A stretch of 64,000 nucleotides of DNA from an uncultured Lachnospiraceae bacterium (GCA_944383765.1 CALWQT010000003.1:119627-183626), one strand, 5' to 3'; positions 17,149 through 25,551 are shown, counted from the first letter of the stretch. Program-made: numbers and translations. Notes: generated from the sequence alone by a model not told the origin.

Positions 17149-17985
17149 ATGAAATTTTCTTTTTTAACATATCTGTTTTCTAGATATCCTTTGGAATACT
17201 GTTTTAAAATGGCACAGCAATATGAATTTGAAGGAGTAGAGGTTTGGGGAGCGAGACCACATGCTTATGCTTGGGATATGACAGATAAGAAAATTGAGGA
17301 AATTTTATCTTGGGCAGAACAGTATGGCATCTCTATTTCCATGTATACTCCGGAAATTCTTGCATATCCCTATAATCTTGTATCAGCGGATTACATAGAA
17401 AGGCAGGAAACCGTTGAATACTTGAAAAAGAGTCTTGAAGTAGCAGCTGCATTAAAGACAGATAAAATGCAGATTACCATAAAACATCCAGGATATGGAA
17501 GAAACAGAAAAGAAATCTGGAAATTTATGTCAGAAGGCTTAAAAGAACTTTGTGATAAGGCGGAGAATGTGGGAGTTGACATTATTTTGGAGTCATTATC
17601 TCCGTCAGAAGGTAATGTGATTACCTGTGTGGATGATATTGTCCAGATCAAGGATATGGTGGATTCTGCAAGACTTTGCAGTATGATTGATATGGTTCCG
17701 CCATTTATTGCCAATGAACCATATGCAGAATATTTTCATAAACTGGGCAATTCAATGAAATATGTACATATCTGCAATAGTGATGGAAAGACAGAATTTC
17801 ATATGCAGATTGATGATCCAAAAGGGGAAATTCCGCTAACAGATTTCTTCAAAGTTTTACAAAATAATGGATATGATGGCTGGTATTCGATAGAATTGCT
17901 GGCACCATATTTTAAGGATCCAGAACTTTATCTTGCACAGGCTGGCAGAATATTGCAGACGATAAAAGGTCAGCTGAAAAAATAA
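17149..17985 (+). CDS. frlC: FrlC-like sugar epimerase (xylose isomerase-like TIM barrel)
   Basis: A 278-residue AP-endonuclease-2 fold protein. The stretch FEGVEVWGARPHAYAWDM and the later YTPEILAYPYNLVSADY line up well with E. coli FrlC (IEIWGGRPHAFAPDL and YTPETNGYPYNM), which interconverts fructoselysine and psicoselysine. Metal ligands are likely Glu in IILESLSPSEGNV, Asp in SMIDMVPPF, His in YVHICNSDG and Glu in WYSIELL. It starts three bases after the binding protein. This gene is the strongest single sign that the operon treats Amadori-type compounds. Confidence 0.8.
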   Translation: MKFSFLTYLFSRYPLEYCFKMAQQYEFEGVEVWGARPHAYAWDMTDKKIEEILSWAEQYGISISMYTPEILAYPYNLVSADYIERQETVEYLKKSLEVAAALKTDKMQITIKHPGYGRNRKEIWKFMSEGLKELCDKAENVGVDIILESLSPSEGNVITCVDDIVQIKDMVDSARLCSMIDMVPPFIANEPYAEYFHKLGNSMKYVHICNSDGKTEFHMQIDDPKGEIPLTDFFKVLQNNGYDGWYSIELLAPYFKDPELYLAQAGRILQTIKGQLKK

Positions 17986-17997
17986 GGAGGTCAGAAT

Positions 17998-18681
17998 ATG
18001 AAATTGACAGCAGAACAATTTGGACACATGATAGATGGAGCTTGCATCAATGCTACCATGTCATTTTCTTCCCAGAGAGATTTGGCAGAAGCAGCTAAGA
18101 AATATGGATTTAAGCAGGTATATGGATTTGCATCCTATTATGATTATCTGTTAAAAGAATTAAAGGGAACTGTCACAGGAGTCGGTGGTGGCGTAGGTTC
18201 ATCTTTGGGAGCAGGAACAGAAAGGACGGAAGTCAAAGTTTTTGAAGCCCAGACTTATATGAATATGGGAATCGATGAAATTGATATGTGGATGAACATT
18301 GCGGCTTTGAAAAATTCAGAATTTGATTATGTGTTAAAAGATATTCAGGCTGTCAGAGCAGTTGTACCTAAGGATCATAATCTGAAAGTTATTATTGAGC
18401 CTTCTATTCTTACAAATGAGCAGATTGAAACAGCAACCAAATTGGTTGTAGAGGGTGGAGCTGATTTTGTAAAAGCAGGAACTGGATTTTTAGGTGCCTG
18501 TACATTGGAGCATGCCAGATTGATGATCCGGGCTGCTGATGGTAAAATTAAAGTGAAGTGCTCAGGGGGAGTAAGAGATCTGGCAGTTGTGAAAGAAATG
18601 TATGATATGGGAGTTGCCAGATTTGGAATGAGCTTGAAATCCATGGAAAATATCTATAATTTACTGAAAGCAGAGGAGTAG
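17998..18681 (+). CDS. DeoC-family aldolase, substrate not deoxyribose by context
   Basis: A 227-residue class I (Schiff-base) aldolase of the DeoC/FbaB superfamily. Active-site residues of deoxyribose-phosphate aldolase are kept: Asp96 in DEIDMWMNI, the Schiff-base Lys159 in GADFVKAGTGF, and Lys187 in KIKVKCSGGVRD. The T of the usual KTSTGF is replaced by A-G, and the loop after Asp96 (MWMNIAALKNS) differs from VINIGALKSG-type enzymes only slightly. There are no nucleoside phosphorylase or phosphopentomutase genes nearby; instead it is between an FrlC-like epimerase and an FGGY kinase, so it probably cleaves a sugar phosphate produced in this operon. Confidence 0.85.
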   Translation: MKLTAEQFGHMIDGACINATMSFSSQRDLAEAAKKYGFKQVYGFASYYDYLLKELKGTVTGVGGGVGSSLGAGTERTEVKVFEAQTYMNMGIDEIDMWMNIAALKNSEFDYVLKDIQAVRAVVPKDHNLKVIIEPSILTNEQIETATKLVVEGGADFVKAGTGFLGACTLEHARLMIRAADGKIKVKCSGGVRDLAVVKEMYDMGVARFGMSLKSMENIYNLLKAEE

Positions 18682-18688
18682 ATTACTT

Positions 18689-20170
18689 ATGGATCAGTAT
18701 ATTCTTTCTCATGATCTGGGAACATCAGGGAATAAGGCATCGTTATTTAGGGATGATGGAACATTAATTTGTAGTGTAACAGAACCATATCCCACAATTT
18801 ATGGGCAAGACGGTTGGGTAGAACAGAATCCGGAAGATTGGTGGGCGGCGGTGTGCCGTGCATCAAAAAGCATTACAGAGAAAATTGATAAATCTCAGAT
18901 TGTAGCGATTGCAGTTACAGGACAGATGATGGGAACGGTTATGCTGGATCGAAATAAGACTTTGCTGGGAAACAGTATTATTTGGTCTGATACCAGGTCG
19001 GCAGAAGAATGCAGGCGGTTGGAAGAAAAAATGGGAAAAATGAATTATTACCGTATAACGGGACAACCGCCTGCACCTTCTTATCCGTTGCCCAAAATAA
19101 TGTGGTTAAAAGAACACCGTCCAGAGCAATATGAAAAAACAGAAATTTTTATACAGGCGAAAGATTATATTAATTTTCGACTTACCGGCTGTATTGCGAC
19201 GGACTATACAGATGCTGCGTATACGACGGCTTTTGACATTGAAAAAAAGGTTTGGTCTGAAGAAATATTGCGGCAGGCAGAAATTGATATAAGAAAATTC
19301 CCCCCTGTAAGGGATAGCAGAGAAATTTTAGGAGTTGTATCTTCAGAAGCTACAGAATCGTGTGGAGTTTTGCAAGGGACTCCTGTAGTGGTAAGTGCGG
19401 GAGATGGATCGGCTGCCCACCTGGGAGCTGGTTGTACAGAAACAGGTGATACCTATATTTGCCTTGGAAGTTCAACATGGATTGTGACCCAAACGTCACA
19501 ATTAATATTTGATGAAAAAGGACGTATGCAATCGGAACCACACGTTATAGACGGCAGCTATTGTTATTTGGGAACTATGCAGACAGGGGGACTGGCTTAT
19601 TCCTGGGCTAGACATAATTTGGCGCAAGAACCTCTTTCTTATGAGGAATTAGATAAACTGATTGAAAAAACTGTTCCAGGAGCAGGTACCAGTATATTTT
19701 TGCCGTATTTGATGGGAGAGCGTTCTCCATGGTACGATATGGATGCAAAAGGGGCATTTATAGGATTGACTATGAATTCTTCTTACGGAGATTTTTACCG
19801 TGCCGTAATGGAGGGGGTAGCCATGAACCTGAATATACTTTTAAATGTGATCAGGGAAGCAGAAATGGTTAACAAAGCTGTTCTCATAGGTGGTGGTGGG
19901 AAAAGCAGATGTTGGACGCAGATTTTGGCAGATATATTAAATGTAGAGCTTTTGTTACCGGAAAATACGGATGCAGGTACCAGTATAGGAAGTGCTATTA
20001 TTGCTGGCGTAGGATGCGGATTGTGGACAGATTATAGAGTTGCAAAAAAATTCCTTACAATTCGCCAGACTGTACATCCTTGTGAAGAGAATATTCCGCT
20101 TTATCAAAGAAAACAGGAGTTCTTTGAGAAATGTTATTTTGCTTTAAAAGAATTAAATCAGATGATGTAA
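18689..20170 (+). CDS. FGGY-family carbohydrate kinase (xylulokinase-like)
   Basis: A 493-residue ATP-dependent sugar kinase. The N-terminal phosphate loop is YILSHDLGTSGNKASLF, and ITVTGQMMG-like AIAVTGQMMGTVML marks the substrate domain; the second half has VSAGDGSAAHLGAG, the ATP-binding VLIGGGGKSRCW and the C-terminal DAGTSIGSAI. This is XylB-like in layout but xylA is absent. It starts seven bases after the aldolase gene and ends at the terminator before the second GntR gene. A likely role is phosphorylation of a ketose that the DeoC-type aldolase then splits; the substrate is unknown. Confidence 0.87.
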   Translation: MDQYILSHDLGTSGNKASLFRDDGTLICSVTEPYPTIYGQDGWVEQNPEDWWAAVCRASKSITEKIDKSQIVAIAVTGQMMGTVMLDRNKTLLGNSIIWSDTRSAEECRRLEEKMGKMNYYRITGQPPAPSYPLPKIMWLKEHRPEQYEKTEIFIQAKDYINFRLTGCIATDYTDAAYTTAFDIEKKVWSEEILRQAEIDIRKFPPVRDSREILGVVSSEATESCGVLQGTPVVVSAGDGSAAHLGAGCTETGDTYICLGSSTWIVTQTSQLIFDEKGRMQSEPHVIDGSYCYLGTMQTGGLAYSWARHNLAQEPLSYEELDKLIEKTVPGAGTSIFLPYLMGERSPWYDMDAKGAFIGLTMNSSYGDFYRAVMEGVAMNLNILLNVIREAEMVNKAVLIGGGGKSRCWTQILADILNVELLLPENTDAGTSIGSAIIAGVGCGLWTDYRVAKKFLTIRQTVHPCEENIPLYQRKQEFFEKCYFALKELNQMM

Positions 20171-20203
20171 AAATTCCGGGATAAATTCCCGGAATTTTTA
20201 CAT
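20169..20203. terminator. Bidirectional terminator closing the Amadori operon
   Basis: AAAATTCCGGG, seven-base loop, CCCGGAATTTT then TTA. Perfect 11-bp stem with A and T flanks, between convergent genes. Confidence 0.85.
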
Positions 20204-20916
20204 TAAAAATAAAATTTCATATGTTCTGTATTATACAGCTGTTTTGATAAATATAGAGGTTTACCTTTGGCGTCTTTTTGTACATCTTTAAATAACAATA
20301 AAGGAGTATCTTTTTTCAAGTTAAGAAGTATAATTTCTTCTTTAGTGGGAAAACATATTTCTAAAGAACGCATACTGTTGGTAATCGTAATTCCATGTTT
20401 TCCAAATATTTCAAAAAGAGAGCCTTCCAGATTTTCTGTAAAAAGAAAGGTTAACTGAGGAGAATAATGGTTGATTTCAATAAGAGTAGGGATATTATCT
20501 ACATATCGAAGCCGTTTTGTACAGATGATTTTTTCTGTCTCCTTAATTTTAAAAAAATCCATATCTTTTTGAGAAGGATAAATCCAGTCAGAATATATAA
20601 GACGGGATGAAGGTACTTTTCCTGCCAGTCGGCAGGAATGGGAAAATCCGATAGTATCATTGGCTTTATAAGTGGATTTTGGGGTGGCGACAAAAGTTCC
20701 TTTTCCCTGTGATCGTACTAAAATGCCATCTTCTGCTAATTCAATAATAGCAGCTCGGACAGTAATGCGGCTTACACCAAATTCACTCATAAGAGCTGTT
20801 TCGGATGGTAATTTGTCTCCTGGCTTTAATTGGCCTGAAGTGATGCGGTCAGATAATATTTTTAATACCTGCTTATACATAGGTGTGACACTGTTGGGGT
20901 CAATAATTGCAGACAT
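20203..20916 (-). CDS. Second GntR/HutC-family regulator
   Basis: A 237-residue repressor-type protein, paralogous to the regulator at 11737. The DNA-binding part has TPMYKQVLKILSDRI, LKPGDKLPSETALMSEFGVSR and ITVRAAIIELAEDGIL; the UTRA domain has ICTKRLRYVDNIPTLIEINHY. Its recognition helix (SRITVRAAI) is almost the same as that of the first (SRITVRKAM), so the two may share or compete for related sites. It starts at ATG 20916 behind GGAGGCATTC. A palindrome covers its promoter, suggesting self-control. Convergent to the operon; the likely second controller of this locus. Confidence 0.85.
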   Translation of the reverse strand: MSAIIDPNSVTPMYKQVLKILSDRITSGQLKPGDKLPSETALMSEFGVSRITVRAAIIELAEDGILVRSQGKGTFVATPKSTYKANDTIGFSHSCRLAGKVPSSRLIYSDWIYPSQKDMDFFKIKETEKIICTKRLRYVDNIPTLIEINHYSPQLTFLFTENLEGSLFEIFGKHGITITNSMRSLEICFPTKEEIILLNLKKDTPLLLFKDVQKDAKGKPLYLSKQLYNTEHMKFYF

Positions 20917-20936
20917 GAATGCCTCCTGTACATACT

Positions 20937-20985
20937 GTATTATTATATAATATAATATTATAATACGATTTTTACATGATGTAAA
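20937..20985 (-). promoter_or_regulatory. Promoter and palindrome of the second GntR gene
   Basis: On the minus strand TTTACA (20985-20980), 17 bases, TATAAT (20962-20957). Over the -10 lies an imperfect palindrome, GTATTATTATAT / ATATTATAATAC (20937-20966), 11 of 12 arm positions matching. It ends in ATTATAATACG, similar to the ATATAACG half-site of the frl operators. Confidence 0.6.
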
Positions 20986-21013
20986 GGATAAGAAATGGAT
21001 GAGAGTTTATTAT

Positions 21014-21075
21014 TTCCCAATAACAACAAAAAGCCCATTCTCTTGCGAGAACGGGCTTTTTGTTGTTATTGGGAA
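21014..21075. terminator. Long 29-bp inverted-repeat terminator
   Basis: Two 29-base arms separated by TTGC, matching in 28 positions; the single exception is an A-C mismatch on the plus strand but a G-U pair on the minus strand. The core AAAAAGCCC...GGGCTTTTT is a classic terminator. It lies between divergent genes, so it must serve a transcript made in the gap itself. Confidence 0.85.
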
Positions 21076-21206
21076 TGGTAGGTATATAAAATAAGAAAAT
21101 GTTATAGGGGGGCCGGACGGTTAAACCGTCCGGTATGAGTATGAAAAAGCTTTCTAATCCCAAGCATCTCTTGCTTGAAATAAGGCTCGTTACCCTTTCG
21201 GATAAC
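21014..21206 (-). ncRNA. Probable orphan small RNA with own promoter and terminator
   Basis: The 468-base gap between two divergent genes (second GntR gene and mreB) contains a complete transcription unit read on the minus strand. Promoter: TTGACA (21237-21232), 16 bases, TATAAG (21215-21210). Predicted RNA: hairpin GUUAUCC-GAAA-GGGUAAC (21206-21189, only pairs fully on this strand through a G-U), hairpin CAAGCA-AGAGA-UGCUUG (21177-21161), hairpin CCGGACGG-UUUAA-CCGUCCGG (21133-21113), a single-stranded CU/AU-rich stretch, and a very strong terminator hairpin at 21075-21014. No open reading frame of note is inside. I do not recognise its class; it does not match 6S, SRP, tmRNA or RNase P features I know. 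Confidence 0.55.
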
Positions 21207-21322
21207 TTACTTATAATATAAAGATCAAATGTGTCAAAACTATGTCCGCCTCATAAAAAAACAATAAAATTTCTGACGGAAAAATTAAAAAGAAGGAAAA
21301 TAAAAAAAATCCTAAAACCCCT

Positions 21323-21350
21323 TTGAAAAAAGGACAAGATTGTATATAAT
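21323..21350 (+). promoter_or_regulatory. Promoter of mreB
   Basis: TTGAAA (21323-21328), 16 bases, TATAAT (21345-21350), followed by a short leader to the mreB ribosome site. Confidence 0.7.
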
Positions 21351-21384
21351 AAAGAAGAGTAAGTTACAGGAGGAGACAAATAGT

Positions 21385-22389
21385 ATGTTAATGTCCAATG
21401 ACATTGGAATTGATTTAGGCACTGCCAGTATCCTTGTGTATATCAAGGGCAAAGGTGTTGTACTGAAAGAACCGTCCGTGGTTGCAATTGACCGCGATAC
21501 AAATAAAATCATTACATTTGGTGAGGAAGCCAGGCTGATGATCGGACGGACGCCAGGCAATATCGTTGCGGTAAGACCGCTCCGTCAGGGTGTAATTTCT
21601 GATTATACGGTTACGGAGAAAATGTTAAAATACTTTATCAACAAAGCGGTCGGCAAGCGAACGTTGCGGAAACCGCGTATCAGTGTCTGCATTCCCAGTG
21701 GCGCGACAGAGGTGGAGAAGAAGGCTGTGGAGGATGCTACCTATCAGGCTGGCGCCAGAGAAGTGACCATCATTGAAGAACCGGTAGCAGCTGCCATCGG
21801 TGCGGGCATTGACATATCCAAAGCCTGTGGAAATATGATCGTGGATATTGGTGGAGGTACGGCTGACATTGCGGTAATCTCCTTAGGCGGTACTGTGGTA
21901 AGCGCATCGATCAAAGTGGCTGGAGATGATTTTGACGAAGCACTGGTCCGTTATATGAGGAAAAAACATAATCTTCTGATCGGAGAGAGAACAGCGGAAG
22001 AAATTAAGATTAACATAGGAGCGGCGTACAAGAGACCAGAACCGCTGACCATGGAAGTCAGAGGAAGAAATCTGGTAACCGGATTGCCGAAGACGATTGT
22101 TGTAACATCTGATGAGACTCTGGAAGCATTACAGGAGCCGGCTCTTCAGATTGTAGATGCTGTTCATAATGTGCTGGAGAGAACACCTCCGGAACTGGCT
22201 GCGGATATTTATGACAGAGGCATTGTGCTGACAGGCGGCGGTTCTCTGCTCAGCGGTTTGGATACGCTGATACAGGAAAAAACGGGTATTACTACCATGA
22301 TCGCAGAAGACCCTCTGACGGCGGTTGCCATTGGAACAGGCCGCTTTATCGAATTTACCCATGGCGGAGATATGAAACAGGAGTATTGA
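21385..22389 (+). CDS. mreB: MreB/Mbl-type actin-like cell-shape protein
   Basis: A 334-residue cytoskeletal ATPase that guides side-wall peptidoglycan synthesis. Actin-fold motifs are all visible: NDIGIDLGTASILVYIKGKG (phosphate 1), VDIGGGTADIAVISLGG (phosphate 2), EEPVAAAIGAGI (connecting segment) and DRGIVLTGGGSLLSGLD (adenosine motif). ATG 21385 has AGGAGG 11 bases upstream; ATG 21391 is an alternative. It is not followed by mreC-mreD, so it is an isolated copy, as Mbl or MreBH are in Bacillus. Its own promoter and the terminator at 22442 make it monocistronic. Confidence 0.93.
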   Translation: MLMSNDIGIDLGTASILVYIKGKGVVLKEPSVVAIDRDTNKIITFGEEARLMIGRTPGNIVAVRPLRQGVISDYTVTEKMLKYFINKAVGKRTLRKPRISVCIPSGATEVEKKAVEDATYQAGAREVTIIEEPVAAAIGAGIDISKACGNMIVDIGGGTADIAVISLGGTVVSASIKVAGDDFDEALVRYMRKKHNLLIGERTAEEIKINIGAAYKRPEPLTMEVRGRNLVTGLPKTIVVTSDETLEALQEPALQIVDAVHNVLERTPPELAADIYDRGIVLTGGGSLLSGLDTLIQEKTGITTMIAEDPLTAVAIGTGRFIEFTHGGDMKQEY

Positions 22390-22441
22390 TCGCCCTTGCG
22401 GTAGAAGAAAAACAAAATGATTGATAGATAGTTGGGAAGTG

Positions 22442-22474
22442 ATTGCTCCTGCTCATTGGGCAGGGGCAATTTTT
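22442..22474 (+). terminator. Terminator between mreB and recD2
   Basis: ATTGCTCCTGC, seven-base loop, GCAGGGGCAAT followed by TTTT; an 11-bp stem with one G-U pair. It ends 40 bases before the recD2 start. Confidence 0.75.
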
Positions 22475-22514
22475 CCATTTACGGTTGAATGACCTGGGAA
22501 AGGAGAACATTTCA

Positions 22515-24737
22515 GTGGCTACGGTATGCGGATTTGTTGAAAAAATCAAATATCGTAATGAAGATAATGGATATACGGTCTTAAGCGTAGGAGCTGATAC
22601 GGAAGAGTACATACTGGTAGGAACCTTTCCTTATATCAGTGAAGGGGAAATGATCGAAGCCGTAGGTACTATGACAGAACACCCTCTTTACGGGGAACAG
22701 CTGCAGGTAGAGAGTTATGAGATAAAAATACCTGAGGACATCGATGCCATGGAACGTTATCTTGCTTCCGGGGCAGTGAAAGGCATTGGAGCAGCGTTGG
22801 CAGCCAGGATTGTGCGCAGATTTAAAGCAGATACCTTTCGGATTATGGAGGAAGAGCCGGAACGTTTAGCGGAGGTAAAAGGTATCAGCGAGAAGATGGC
22901 TATGGCCATATCCAGTCAGGTAGAAGAAAAAAAAGAGATGCGCCAGGCAGCTATTTTTTTGCAGAAATATGGTATTTCCATTAATCTTGCAGTCAAAATA
23001 TACCAGCAATATGGAATGAGAATGTATGGGATCATAGAAGAAAACCCGTACCGTCTGGCTGATGATATTCCTGGTGTGGGTTTTAAGATGGCAGATGAGA
23101 TAGCCAAAAAAGTGGGGATTTTTGCGGATTCCGATTACCGGATCAAAAGCGGGATTTTGTATACCCTTCTTCAGGCAGTGGGAAATGGCCATACGTATCT
23201 TCCCGAGGAAGAACTGTTAGCCGGAGCCTCAGAATTGCTAAAGGTGGCTCCGGAACACATCCAAAAACATCTGATGGATCTTCAGATGGAAAAAAAACTG
23301 GTGATGAAAAACCAGGATGGGAAACGGATCATTTATGCGGCTCAGTATTATTATCTGGAACTGAATTCTGCTAAAATGCTGTATGATCTGAATATCCAGG
23401 GACAGTTTGACCAAGGGCAGATCAGGAAGCGTCTGGACGAGATCCAGAAAGAAGAACAGATTCAGCTGGATGATATGCAGCTGAAAGCAGTGGAAGAGGC
23501 AGTGGGAAGCGGACTGCTAGTGATCACCGGAGGGCCGGGAACCGGAAAGACCACCACCATCAATACCATCATCCGGTATTTTGAGGAGGCAGGCATGGAA
23601 ATACTTTTAGCGGCTCCTACAGGACGGGCTGCCAAAAGAATGACGGAAGCTACCGGTATGGAAGCAAAGACCATACACCGGCTGCTGGAATTGACCGGTG
23701 CGCCTGAGGACAAGGGGACAGTCGGGATGCATTTTGAGCGGAATGAGGAAAACCCTCTGGATGCAGATGTGATCATTATTGATGAGATGTCCATGGTAGA
23801 TATTTATCTGCTCCATGCTCTGCTGAAAGCGGTCAATGTGGGGACACGGCTGATCCTGGTAGGTGATGTGAACCAGCTTCCTTCCGTAGGTCCTGGGAAT
23901 GTGCTTCGGGATATCATTGAATCTGATTGCTTTCATGTAGTAAAACTGACCAGGATCTTCCGGCAGGCTTCTCAGAGCGATATTATTGTGAATGCCCACC
24001 GTATTCACGGAGGGGAGCGGATTGATCTTGGCAGGAGAAGTAAGGATTTTCTGTTTGTCAGGAGAGAAAATCCGGACGCCATTATCAGCGCTATGATCAC
24101 TCTGGTGAGGGAAAAACTGCCGTCTTATGTCCATGCCGACCCTTTTGAGATTCAGATCATGACTCCTATGAGAAAAGGAGCTTTGGGAGTGGAACGTCTG
24201 AATGGGATTTTTCAGGCATACTTAAATCCGCCGGACAGAAATAAGGCAGAAAGGGAATCCGGAGGAGTGATCTATCGTGTAGGTGATAAGGTCATGCAGG
24301 TTAAGAATAATTATCAGATGGAGTGGGAGATCAGAAGCCAGTATGGTATCCCTATGGAATCCGGTATGGGGGTTTTCAATGGAGATATGGGGATTATCCG
24401 TGAAATCAATGAATTTGCGGAAACGCTGACGGTAGAGTTTGACGAGGGAAGAATGGTAGAGTATGGTTTTAAACAGCTGGAAGAGCTGGAACTGGCCTAT
24501 GCGATCACCATTCATAAATCTCAGGGGAGTGAATATCCGGCAGTGGTGATTCCGGTCCACAGCGGCCCCAGGATGCTGATGACCAGAAACCTGATCTATA
24601 CGGCGGTAACCAGGGCCAGAACCTGTGTCTGCCTGGTGGGCATTCCGGAAACCTTTCAGGCTATGGTAGATAATGAAATGGAGCAGAGACGCTATTCCGG
24701 ACTGAAGGACAGGATTCTGGAACTGGCGCAGCTGTAG
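22515..24737 (+). CDS. recD2: RecD2-type ATP-dependent DNA helicase
   Basis: A 740-residue 5'-3' DNA helicase of the RecBCD-independent RecD2 class, involved in fork and mismatch repair. The N-terminal OB-like and helix-hairpin-helix regions (AVKGIGAALAARIVRRF, EENPYRLADDIPGVGFKMADEIA) precede the SF1B motor: Walker A GGPGTGKTT at about 339-347, DEMSMVD (motif II), GDVNQLPSVGPG (motif III), and the C-terminal AITIHKSQGSEYPAVVIP and YTAVTRAR. I chose GTG 22515 because AAAGGAGAACATTTCA precedes it; the upstream in-frame ATG at 22443 falls in the terminator hairpin. It may be co-transcribed with comF. Confidence 0.93.
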   Translation: MATVCGFVEKIKYRNEDNGYTVLSVGADTEEYILVGTFPYISEGEMIEAVGTMTEHPLYGEQLQVESYEIKIPEDIDAMERYLASGAVKGIGAALAARIVRRFKADTFRIMEEEPERLAEVKGISEKMAMAISSQVEEKKEMRQAAIFLQKYGISINLAVKIYQQYGMRMYGIIEENPYRLADDIPGVGFKMADEIAKKVGIFADSDYRIKSGILYTLLQAVGNGHTYLPEEELLAGASELLKVAPEHIQKHLMDLQMEKKLVMKNQDGKRIIYAAQYYYLELNSAKMLYDLNIQGQFDQGQIRKRLDEIQKEEQIQLDDMQLKAVEEAVGSGLLVITGGPGTGKTTTINTIIRYFEEAGMEILLAAPTGRAAKRMTEATGMEAKTIHRLLELTGAPEDKGTVGMHFERNEENPLDADVIIIDEMSMVDIYLLHALLKAVNVGTRLILVGDVNQLPSVGPGNVLRDIIESDCFHVVKLTRIFRQASQSDIIVNAHRIHGGERIDLGRRSKDFLFVRRENPDAIISAMITLVREKLPSYVHADPFEIQIMTPMRKGALGVERLNGIFQAYLNPPDRNKAERESGGVIYRVGDKVMQVKNNYQMEWEIRSQYGIPMESGMGVFNGDMGIIREINEFAETLTVEFDEGRMVEYGFKQLEELELAYAITIHKSQGSEYPAVVIPVHSGPRMLMTRNLIYTAVTRARTCVCLVGIPETFQAMVDNEMEQRRYSGLKDRILELAQL

Positions 24738-24786
24738 CTCCGGATAAGACATAAAGCGGTATTTGACCGCAGGAGAAAACATATCT

Positions 24787-25551
24787 ATGAAAAACACATC
24801 TATGAAAAATCTATGGGCATGGGCTGGGGAAACAGCTGCAGTTATGACGGAAATCCTGTTTCCCAGACGCTGCCCGGTCTGTGATGGTATCCTGCCATTC
24901 CGGCAGGGGAAAATCTGTCCGCCCTGTTTTCAGAAACTTTCCTTTACCAATCCCCCTACCTGTAAAAAGTGTGGAAAAGAAGTGATCGGTGACAGCACGG
25001 AGTATTGTTTTGACTGCTTCAGAAAAAGAAAATCGTTTGAATATGGAATTGCCCTGTTAAATTATGATGACAGTTCCAGACACTCCATGGCCAGGATCAA
25101 GTATGGAGGACGGAAAGAATATATGGAGTTTTACGGGGAAGCCATGGCGGTCAGATATGAAAAACGGATTGAGCGGATGCGGGCAGATGCGCTGATTCCG
25201 GTTCCGGTGCATAAGGACCGTCTGAAAGCAAGAGGATTTAATCAGGCGGATGCTCTGGCCAGGAGCATAGCGTGTTCCCTGAAACAGCCTGTGCCTGTTC
25301 TTGGGAATATCCTGGTGAGAAACAAGAAAACCATGCCCCAGAAAGATCTGTCACCGGAGGAAAGACTGAAAAATCTGTCAGAAGCCTTTGAAGTGAAAAA
25401 AGAAAATATCCCGGATGGAATAAAAAGAGTAATCCTGGTAGATGATATTTATACCACCGGCAGTACAGCGGAAGCCTGCACCAGAGTTTTGCTGGAAGCA
25501 GGAATCGAACAGGTATATTTGCTGAATGTCTGTATTGGCCATGGAAGGTAA
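24787..25551 (+). CDS. comF: ComF-family protein (phosphoribosyltransferase-like)
   Basis: A 254-residue protein with an N-terminal zinc-finger-like part (RRCPVCDG, GKICPPC, CKKCGKEV, YCFDC: eight cysteines in CxxC pairs) and a C-terminal phosphoribosyltransferase fold with RGFNQADALARSIA and the PRPP loop VILVDDIYTTGSTAEAC. ComF is needed for DNA uptake in competent Bacillus, acting with the ComFA helicase, which is not encoded here. ATG 24787 follows CAGGAGAAAACATATCT. The pseudopilus operon 8 kb further on could in principle be part of the same uptake pathway, but that is only inference. Confidence 0.9.
   Translation: MKNTSMKNLWAWAGETAAVMTEILFPRRCPVCDGILPFRQGKICPPCFQKLSFTNPPTCKKCGKEVIGDSTEYCFDCFRKRKSFEYGIALLNYDDSSRHSMARIKYGGRKEYMEFYGEAMAVRYEKRIERMRADALIPVPVHKDRLKARGFNQADALARSIACSLKQPVPVLGNILVRNKKTMPQKDLSPEERLKNLSEAFEVKKENIPDGIKRVILVDDIYTTGSTAEACTRVLLEAGIEQVYLLNVCIGHGR

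Noticed and set aside
17998..18681. Ordinary deoxyribose-phosphate aldolase of nucleoside salvage
   Set aside because: No deoB, deoA, pdp or deoD gene nearby; it is tightly packed in a sugar operon.
21113..21206. c-di-GMP (GEMM) or other known riboswitch
   Set aside because: The GAAA-capped hairpin recalls GEMM, but the conserved GGGACGCAAAGCC block and second-stem receptor are missing, and the RNA ends in a terminator with no gene behind it.
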